This document shows, piece after piece, positions 57,309 through 64,000 of a stretch of DNA of 64,000 nucleotides (the stretch's first letter is position 1; each line of letters starts with the position of its first letter). The position numbers and the translations under genes are program-made. The notes beneath the pieces are model-generated. The model searched no databases and was not told the DNA's origin. It saw only the letters and a program-made list of their open reading frames with translations. The stretch lies in the NCBI GenBank assembly GCA_963921425.1, contig OY992832.1:23782835-23846834 (forward strand), read 5' to 3'. The stretch is from Dryas octopetala (lineage: Eukaryota > Streptophyta > Magnoliopsida > Rosales > Rosaceae).

Positions 57309-58573
57309 AAGAGAGACAGAGAGATCTTACTTTCTTTTGCTGGGAATATTGGACGGAAATGCAACTTATTTGCTTCAAGCATTCTGGGAATTTCTTGACC
57401 AGCCTCAAAAGCTTTTAAAAAGAGATTTTCAATATCTTTCATGCTTGAAAAAAAATCTTTTGGGGCAACCTTACTTTCAATGCAATCTTCTTTCACTGTT
57501 GTTTTATTTGTGTCATTTTCACCAGCAACTACTGAGGATGTGGCTCTCAATGGCGACAAATGAGGAGAGTTAGCTTTCTCCCCATTCAATAACTCAGTTT
57601 CTGAAGTTACACTTCCTTCAGAAGGCATTGTAGGCGAAGCATTAGCTTTAACATGATCATGTAATGAGGATGTGGCTCTCAATGGCGACAAATGAGGAGA
57701 GTTAGTTTTCTCCCCATTCAATAACTCAGTTTCTGAAGTTACACTTTCTGCAGAAGGCATTGTAGGTGAAGCATTAGCTTCAACATGATCATGTACTCTA
57801 TTAAGATTTTCAAAGCTTCGAACCAGAGTATCGGCAGCAGGCTCATCAAATTCATCTTCAGAATCCTGAGATTCTTCCCTTCCATGAAAAGAAACCTTCT
57901 CTTCCTCATCTTCCAGCTCAGGAATTCCCTCCTCTTCCCTAAGACGTCTTATATCATCAGTATTTTCACACCCCTGGTTCATTCCTTTCCCATCTTGAAA
58001 AGATAACTGATGGTCAATTGGATGAAAAATACCAAAGTAATCCCATGGTGGAGTTTCATGTGGGAGTGAAGAAGCTTCAAATGGTGATGTTTCAGGTTTT
58101 CCAGCAGAGCGAGGTGTAGTACTCTGTGGGGTGCTCGAGGAGGTTACTGTTGCAGTAACAGGTATAGAAGGTTTTTCTTCAACCTTTTTAGAAAAGCTAC
58201 CCCTGAATTTCATATGATTTGAATGAAATTGAGTAGAATTTGGAGGAGAAGGCGAGGGAGAGAATGTTTCAGTTGCATCTATGCGTTGTGACACAGATGG
58301 AGAAGAAAATGAGAATTGAGAGAGGGACTTGTCAGTTTGAATGAGAGGGTCTGGCGTTGCACTAGTGGAAGTATACAAGGAAGACTCAACGGGAGCTACA
58401 GGCTCAACAAATTTCTTAAGAGCTGTTCCTGTATTCTTTAGTGAATGAATATACATAACATGAGCTGCTGCTAGTGAGCACCTGCCATCAAGTGCCTGCT
58501 TAACATACCTCTTTCTTTCTCGACATAGCTGCAGGGCCTTATCTTCCTCTATTTTAGAGCTTGAGGCCCCCAT
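52509..58573 (-). CDS. DUF630/DUF632 protein (At2g27090 type), five coding exons
   Basis: Exons in order: 58573-57331, 57041-56970, 55430-55216, 54612-54389 and 53199-52509, all GT..AG and in phase, giving 814 residues. The start MGASSSKIEEDKALQLCRER begins the DUF630 domain, with a Gly2 that suits N-myristoylation, so attachment to a membrane is inferred. DVKYLTWHRTTS (exon 3) opens the DUF632 domain, which continues through the coiled-coil-like exon 4 (LRQQESKGESTQKIDRTRA) to YVTCGLWLDKLESLPDKEVE in exon 5. Between the two domains is a long acidic, Ser-rich linker. It contains a tandem duplication of 44 residues (about 259-346). A relative, NRG2, acts in nitrate signalling, but the role of this subgroup is not known to me. 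The leader carries two tiny uORFs, and a CT/GA repeat pair flanks exon 2. Confidence 0.92.
53864..53933 (-). repeat. 35-bp tandem duplication in intron 4 of the DUF630/632 gene
   Basis: AACCACTTCCATCACTATAT and its continuation to TTTTTGGCCAT occur twice in a row, virtually unchanged. The duplication is probably recent. Confidence 0.85.
56551..56616. repeat. (CT)n(CA)n microsatellite in intron 2
   Basis: (CT) for about 37 bp, then (CA) for about 29 bp with one GC interruption. On the transcribed (minus) sense it reads (GU)n(GA)n. Confidence 0.95.
57201..57324. repeat. (GA)n / (GACA)n microsatellite in intron 1
   Basis: Two (GA) runs of about 30 and 40 bp with a GACA-rich middle. On the transcript sense it is a (UC)n run beginning about 6 nt after the intron 1 splice donor (57330). 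Confidence 0.95.
57534..57797 (-). repeat. 132-bp coding tandem duplication (2 x 44 residues)
   Basis: The two copies (57534-57665 and 57666-57797) encode ANASPTMPS...SVTSETELLNGEK-type units differing at only a few residues. The 132-bp length keeps the frame. Confidence 0.92.
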
Positions 58574-58602
58574 ATCTGCAGATCTGACCGAATACCCTCT
58601 AA

Positions 58603-58619
58603 TTACATCAGAAGCACAT
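58603..58619 (-). promoter_or_regulatory. Two overlapping tiny uORFs including AUG-UAA, before the DUF630/632 start
   Basis: On the minus strand ATGTGCTTCTGATGTAA reads as a 3-codon uORF (MCF, stop TGA) whose final A starts a minimal ATG-TAA uORF at 58608-58603. This is 29 nt before the main ATG (58573). AUG-UAA elements are known to stall ribosomes in a boron-dependent way in NIP5;1 leaders. Confidence 0.6.
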
Positions 58620-58629
58620 AAGGTTCTTC

Positions 58630-59967
58630 CTGAAACTCAATTTAAAAGAAGTAATTAAGAAATGGAAGATAGATGCAACGGTAAAAATTGTTCACGGAAT
58701 CAAAATTATTTGAAGCATGTAATTAGCACAAGGTGTAAATTATATTCACTTTAGTAGCACACCTTAAATTAAAAGTAATAAACAAAATGTGTACAGATAG
58801 ATTGAATTTGAAAGAAAAAACATATACACAAGAAAATCACGCTTCATGGAACCCTTTCCCTTTTTTGTGTAAAGAAAACGTACAAATGAATTGCCTAATT
58901 CCTTAATGATTATATAAATGAAAGAGTGGCACACCAGGGAAAACTAACATAAGAAAAATTGCAAGACAAGGTAGAGCATGCTAAAAGAAATCAGCTTCTA
59001 AACATCTAATTGAGGACTCAATCACATAGCCATGACCCATGATTATAACCCTTGCCAAAAGAACTCAGTGACATTACTGATTATAAATTCATAATGTATA
59101 AAATGAAAATTTCTCATGGCAAACCCAATAAATAGAAACTCATGTAAAAGATAAGCTGAAGAAATCAGCAGCATCACCAATACCAGCAATAACAACAAGA
59201 AGAGAAGGAAATATTGGTTCAACTCATAGCTAATCGCTCATTTTCTGTTTCCCTCATTCAAAAAACCAGCATAAATCTATATGAATCGATATCAAAGACC
59301 AAGGAACAAACCCAAAAGTTGATAAATGCAAAATTTAAGCTAAAAGGCAGAGCATCCAAAAGGGACGGAATCTCTGAATATTCGTAAACACCACCCCATA
59401 TCCAAAGCAAAGGGAAGCAAGTGAATTGTTCCAAGAAAAGCTATGGAAGTTTGAAATTTCCATGTAATTAACTCCTCTTATCTCAAAAGTCAAAATCAAT
59501 CCCTGAGATCAATTTCCTAAGCTCTAAGTCACTAAACCTACTTTTTCTTTACTCTAATTAAAACGGCAAACCCACCAGGAGAGAGAGCTCAGAAGAAAAC
59601 CCAGTTGAGTGAATCAATCAATTATTGGAAGAAAGTAGATCAAATTGAAGTCCCTGGTCCCTGGAGTTTGTGAAAGGCAATCAGAGCCTCTGCAGTTGAA
59701 CAGAACACATAGAGGATTAGATAATTGGCAACAAAGAGACCAAAACCAAGCAAGATTCACAAAAACTAGAGAGAGAGAGAAAACAAAGAAAACCCATCTC
59801 ATAAAACCAACAATCAACGAAATTAGAAACCAGAAATTGAACCCAAATCCAGTACACACAGCAAGAACAAGCAGAAATAGAATTCTACACAAGCAGAGAA
59901 AAATGAAATAAACTGAGAAAACAAAAAACAGGGCTAGTCGGTGGGGAGAGGAGGAAGTAGGGTGGAC
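58630..59967 (-). other. Probable intron in the DUF630/632 5' UTR
   Basis: Acceptor GAGTTTCAG at 58630 precedes the short leader exon. A donor-like CTCAG|GTCCAC lies at 59968/59967, within a CT-rich promoter-proximal stretch. The length (1338 bp) is plausible. The donor choice is uncertain and needs transcript data. Confidence 0.4.
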
Positions 59968-60199
59968 CTGAGAATTGAAGTGAAGCAGAAGAATTGGGTG
60001 TACGATGATAGCTCGGATTTCAGAGTAGAGAGAGACAGGAGATATGAGAGGAGTGTGTGTATGAGTTTCAGGGAAAGAAAGAATAATAAATAAATAAATA
60101 AAAAGAATGGTTTGTGAAAAAGAGAAGTCCAGAGGCGAATCGGATGGACGCATAGCTGATTCCACTTTCATGCAAAAGGCATTACACAAAGACAAGAGA

Positions 60200-60519
60200 T
60201 CGGTGTGAAACAGTGGACCCCACCCTTTTTTCCAAAACTACCCCTGTCAGTCTCCCCTTAACGGTTAAAACTTCTTGCGTGAGACCTAAGCGCTTGGATT
60301 TTCCAAGTAGCCTCCCCTGGCTGGAATTGTAGTGATTAATGCCTCAAAAGTTTTTTAAAATTTAAAACGTTTATTGTTTATATATGCTTTAAAAAGAATA
60401 TTAAAGACAAAAATACGGCGTTTTACTTTTACCCTTTCGTTGAGGTTGTTTTACTGTGCAATTGTAGTTTGATGACGATGTAGCAACACCAAAAAGTATA
60501 ACATTTGGTCAATTTTATG
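60200..60519. other. Upstream region of the DUF630/632 gene
   Basis: Promoter side of the minus-strand gene. No further gene or bounded repeat seen. Confidence 0.35.
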
Positions 60520-60845
60520 CAGGTTTATTCACATCAATGCCTCTAAAAGTAATTTTAATTTTTAATTTACTTCTTAAAATTTTATTCCTTCCACTTTACA
60601 CTCTAACTTTATAAAATATCATGTTCTATCAAGTCCATTACAAGTTCCGTCAAATAAGTTGACGTGACAGTTTATTATCCCTTCCACATAAGTGCCACGT
60701 AGGATTTTTTGACGGACTCATAAACAAACTTAACGGAATATGGTATTTTGTAAAGTTTGAGGGGCAAAGTTGAAGGAATAAAGTTTCAGGAAGCAAATTG
60801 AAAATCAAACCTACTTTTAAAGGGCATTGATGCAAATAAGTCTTT
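60520..60845. repeat. Hairpin MITE upstream of the DUF630/632 gene
   Basis: The left end GGTTTATTCACATCAATGCC and the right end reverse-complemented GACTTATTTGCATCAATGCC face each other. Pairing extends inwards over about 140 bp per arm. No clear target duplication. Confidence 0.7.
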
Positions 60846-61725
60846 TTAATGAGAGACTTATTTTTTTTTACGTAGACGGAAATTTTTATATTTCATAGCT
60901 CTTTGGTTATTTTTGGACAAAAATACTTTTCAGAGTTGATAAAGTTGACACAATGTGGCTACATGCCTACATCACCATTTGAAGTGACTACAACACTCGT
61001 TCATCTTTTAACCTAGATCTGTAAAATTCCTAAATTAACCTAGATCTATAAACAAAACAAAGAGCAATCAACACCATATTTAGAAACCAAATCCCTAAAC
61101 CATTGTAAAATAATTTCATTTTAATTGCAGCTGAAAAATATAAATCAAATATTTTTGTTCAACTTTCAAACAAAGAAAAGAAACATTAATATAGTGAACT
61201 CGATATACTATAGAAAATTAAAATACCAAATTAAGACAATTGAAATTACAGTTACTTTAGTAAAACTTGGCTCTAACTACAAGTAATAAAATCATAATTT
61301 TGTCATAAAAGAATTAAAGACCTTTTCAATAATTGTCACTTTTAACTGTTACCTGGAATAACAAGGTTTTTATTTTTATTTTGGAATACTATCCCTCTAC
61401 GGAGCTTCTTGACAATACAATTCTCAGCATTAGACCTCTACCAAGTCAAATTAATGCTAATATACCAAAGATCCTCAAGCTCAATATTCTGAATACACTA
61501 CTCATCAAACTCCTCCATAGCCATAGTTCTCTCAGAGCCACTCAGCCACTAACCACTTTCATAGAACTCTAGCAGACATTGAACTCCATACGGGCTGTGT
61601 GGTCGAATGGTCTTAAAAGCAATATTTATAAATATTGAAATATCATTAAGTATTTTTCATAGGTTGCAAGCTTTATATTTATATTTATCCTTTCGGATAA
61701 AAATGAAGCTTTATATATATATATA
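60846..61725. other. Gene-free AT-rich region
   Basis: The frame at 61333-61572 has no recognised domain. A weak tRNA-like word near 61589-61610 was rejected. Confidence 0.35.
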
Positions 61726-61862
61726 TATGAATTTTTTCTAGAGAGAATGTCCGCATTTTTTAAAATTTACGGATGTCGACATTGTTTACCCCTTGTCGAC
61801 ACTGTGGCAACATTCGTAAATTTTTTATAAAATACGGACATCCTCTCTAGAGAATGACTATA
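61726..61862. repeat. Small hairpin MITE (about 137 bp)
   Basis: TCTAGAGAGAATGTCCGCAT near the left end pairs with ATACGGACATCCTCTCTAGA near the right. The loop contains GTCGACATTGTT...CTTGTCGAC. It sits between TA runs, so a TA duplication cannot be told apart. Confidence 0.75.
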
Positions 61863-62970
61863 TATATATAGCCAAGTATGAATCTACGTAAAGTATAAAT
61901 ATACAGATAATCAAGGGAGAAGATGAAGGGATGCAATGAATCTTGGTATAATCAATATATCAAGGGAGGAGGTGATCTGAATATTATTAACATTTATTTC
62001 TTAATCAAGCCTTGGAAGAGATTTTGTTTTTTTTATTTTTTATTCTAGTAATACATACCATATATTAGATAGAAAAGTGATTTTGAGAAAGTGTTACAAG
62101 TCCTTTTTTTGCTGGAAAATTTTATAAAGTTAACTGAAAGCATGTGCACTTTATTATATATGTTGGGTGAGAGGAAATGAAGTTTAGATAATGTAGCACT
62201 TTTTTTTTTTTTTTGGGTCAGAAGATAATATATGTAGCACTAAACAAGTACAGAAATGAGTAAGAAAGAATGAGAATGATATGGAAGGGTATCTCTTTTA
62301 TGTGGCTATGCTTCTGGACAAAGCCTTTAGCAGTTGCTTTAACCCTGCCTTTGTTTAACTAATTAAATTTCTTCATGTAATATTCAGTTGCCCAAGATGA
62401 CACTGGAAAGTTATCAAGTGTCAACCAAAGAATCAATGCAGATTCCCTACCTGATGCTAGATCTTTAATAAATAAAAAAATGACAAAAACAAATTAAACA
62501 AAAAGTAGCTACAAAACTCTCGGAAAGTTAATGGAAATTAAACCCTAAGGTAAAATGGTAAATTGCCCTTGAAAACCTATAGTCTATTAGAGGGAAGAAC
62601 TATGGATCTCAAATTGCATAACCTATATATAATATTTCTTTAGATTACATCTTAATAATCATGTAAAGTTGATCTTAGTGGGAATATGAAATTTTTTGGT
62701 AGCGTATTTGAAAACTATATATGAATATAATTGGCATTTAATTTTTAACATAATAAATATATAGTCCGTAATTTGTAGCACCCATTTATAGAGAAAACTT
62801 TGTTGCCGCACCCACCTTTAATCAAACACACCACCAGCACCTAAGAATAAGCCTACTAATAATTTAGGCTTATTAATTACATTAATTTACATGTATGCCA
62901 TTAGAACCCAGCCATTACCGCATCCTAGCTAGCACGTCCACAGGACAGCTAGAAGCCCAACCCTATCCTT
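61863..62970. other. Gene-free AT-rich region
   Basis: No coding signal or bounded repeat recognised. Confidence 0.4.
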
Positions 62971-63030
62971 CTGACTTGCGCTGACGCGCGCTGACACTTG
63001 CTGACACGTGCTGACGCACGCTGACATCAC
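62971..63030 (+). repeat. Six exact-phase 10-bp repeats CTGACNNNNN
   Basis: Every 10 bases begins CTGAC (62971, 62981, 62991, 63001, 63011 and 63021). The other five bases vary and are GC-rich, for example TTGCG, GCGCG and ACGTG. A 10-bp period is not coding. Confidence 0.9.
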
Positions 63031-63084
63031 TGTAACTGAATTTTGGTGAAATTGTTTTTTTTTTTTTTGAATTGAAGTTTTTGC

Positions 63085-63625
63085 TAAAACTCAATATTTC
63101 GTTAAAACTAAAATCAAACACTGAAATTGAATTTCATTACACTAAAACTGAATTTCAAAAATTCAATTACACTGAAACTGAATTTCAAAAATTCAGTTAC
63201 ACTAAATTGAAGAATTCAGTTATGAATTCACTTACTGAAACTGAATTAAGTGATGAAATAATTACACCTTGACTAAAATGCAATTACACCTTAATTTAAA
63301 AATAATTACACCTTCACTAAAACAATTACACCTTCACTAAAACAATTACATCTTTACTGAATTCTGTTTCACTAAAAAGAACACAGCAACCTTATAAAAA
63401 AAAAAAAAACAATACAACAAGCCATCGAGATGAGAGGAGTAGCAACCACAGCAAGCCATCGATATGAGTCTATCAAACAACTATAGACTAAATTCAGTTT
63501 CAGTTTGAATTCAATTTCAGTGTATTCAGTTTCATTGCATTCATTAAATTCAAATTCAGTTCACTGAATGCACTGAAACTGAATTCAGTGAAATTGAATT
63601 TAGTGAAACTGAAACCCTAGACAAC
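63085..63625. repeat. Low-complexity region of CTGAATT/ACTGAAACTGAA words in both orientations
   Basis: The words ACTGAAACTGAATT, AATTCAGTTTCAGT and ACAATTACACCTTCACTAAA recur many times on both strands. No gene. Confidence 0.8.
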
Positions 63626-63753
63626 ATCGTCCGATCACCTCACGCGCGACAAATACACGACAGTCGCCACTGCCTTGATCTGTTTCTACCTGCAAATTTG
63701 ATTCATCATATTTCAGAACCATAATTTCATTCAAAATTCATTTAAAACTCATG

Positions 63754-63807
63754 TTTCACGAACTGAAACTGTTTTACGAACTGAAACTGTTTCACGAACT
63801 GAAACTG
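63754..63807 (+). repeat. Three 18-bp tandem units (CACGAACTGAAACTGTTT)
   Basis: Units at 63754, 63772 and 63790; the middle one differs by a single base. Confidence 0.9.
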
Positions 63808-64000
63808 TTTCATCAATAAATAAAGTAAATTTGTATATACTTATAAATCAATTAAAAAACCCACATTTCTATCCGATTAACAACAAATTCAACTAAAACA
63901 GATTCACAAATTATACATTTCACAAACAGATTCACAAATCAATTTCAAATTAGGGTTTTCAAATTAGGGCTTTTGAACCAAACCATCTGCAAATAGCTCA
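63808..64000. other. Right edge, no gene seen
   Basis: AT-rich sequence that may continue into a feature beyond the window. Confidence 0.3.

Noticed and set aside
57146..57330. Ser/Leu-repeat C-terminus of the long DUF630 frame
   Set aside because: It is read-through of the intron 1 (UC)n repeat; the exon ends at the donor at 57331/57330.
59614..60195. 193-residue minus-strand frame
   Set aside because: It lies in the leader, intron and promoter of the DUF630/632 gene, is Phe/Leu/Ser-rich and matches nothing known.
61589..61640. tRNA-Ser-like word GTGTGGTCGAATGGTC
   Set aside because: Resembles the 5' half of a tRNA, but there is no matching B box, anticodon arm or acceptor pairing. At most a SINE scrap.
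63950..63980. Telomere-like TTAGGG words
   Set aside because: Only two AAATTAGGG words, not a tandem telomere repeat.

Overview
The window is eudicot nuclear DNA: AT-rich, with spliced genes, long intergenic spaces and many nested transposons. No organelle, bacterial or viral genome features were seen. The host is probably a rosid, possibly Rosaceae; this rests on the feel of the protein sequences and I could not test it.

Five host genes look intact. They are an EIN3/EIL1-type ethylene transcription factor (22161-24005, +), an intronless RUB/NEDD8-conjugating E2 (28472-29026, -), an LRR receptor-like pseudokinase of the At2g27060 type (31591-36982, +, three exons), an NHL13-type membrane protein (44675-45463, +), and a DUF630/DUF632 protein (52509-58573, -, five coding exons). 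From memory, the Arabidopsis counterparts of all but the E2 lie in the same order at At2g27050, At2g27060, At2g27080 and At2g27090. The central block is therefore an old collinear segment. The E2 looks like a retrocopy dropped between the EIL1 and LRR-kinase genes.

From 1 to 20 kb the window is a transposon graveyard. It holds a frameshifted NLR (NB-ARC) pseudogene, a 6.2 kb CACTA element with a CGA target duplication, a 2.6 kb solo LTR with a GACCG duplication inside an older LTR-type sequence, a 1.1 kb hairpin Mutator-type element with a 9-bp duplication, and a broken Gypsy pol. Between 20 and 29 kb there are hairpin MITEs and a possible SINE around the EIL1 gene. From 37.5 to 41.9 kb lies an apparently complete PIF/Harbinger transposon with a Myb/SANT ORF1 and an uninterrupted DDE transposase. 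From 46 to 51 kb are Tourist-like elements (TAA and TTA duplications), a hAT element (8-bp duplication) and an F-box fragment. The right end (60-64 kb) is hairpins and short tandem repeats with no gene recognised.

The most interesting regulatory signals are in two host genes. The DUF630/632 gene has an AUG-UAA minimal uORF just before its start codon, and complementary (UC)n and (GA)n tracts flanking a frame-neutral 72-nt exon. The LRR pseudokinase has a 7-codon uORF whose stop overlaps the main start (TAATG).
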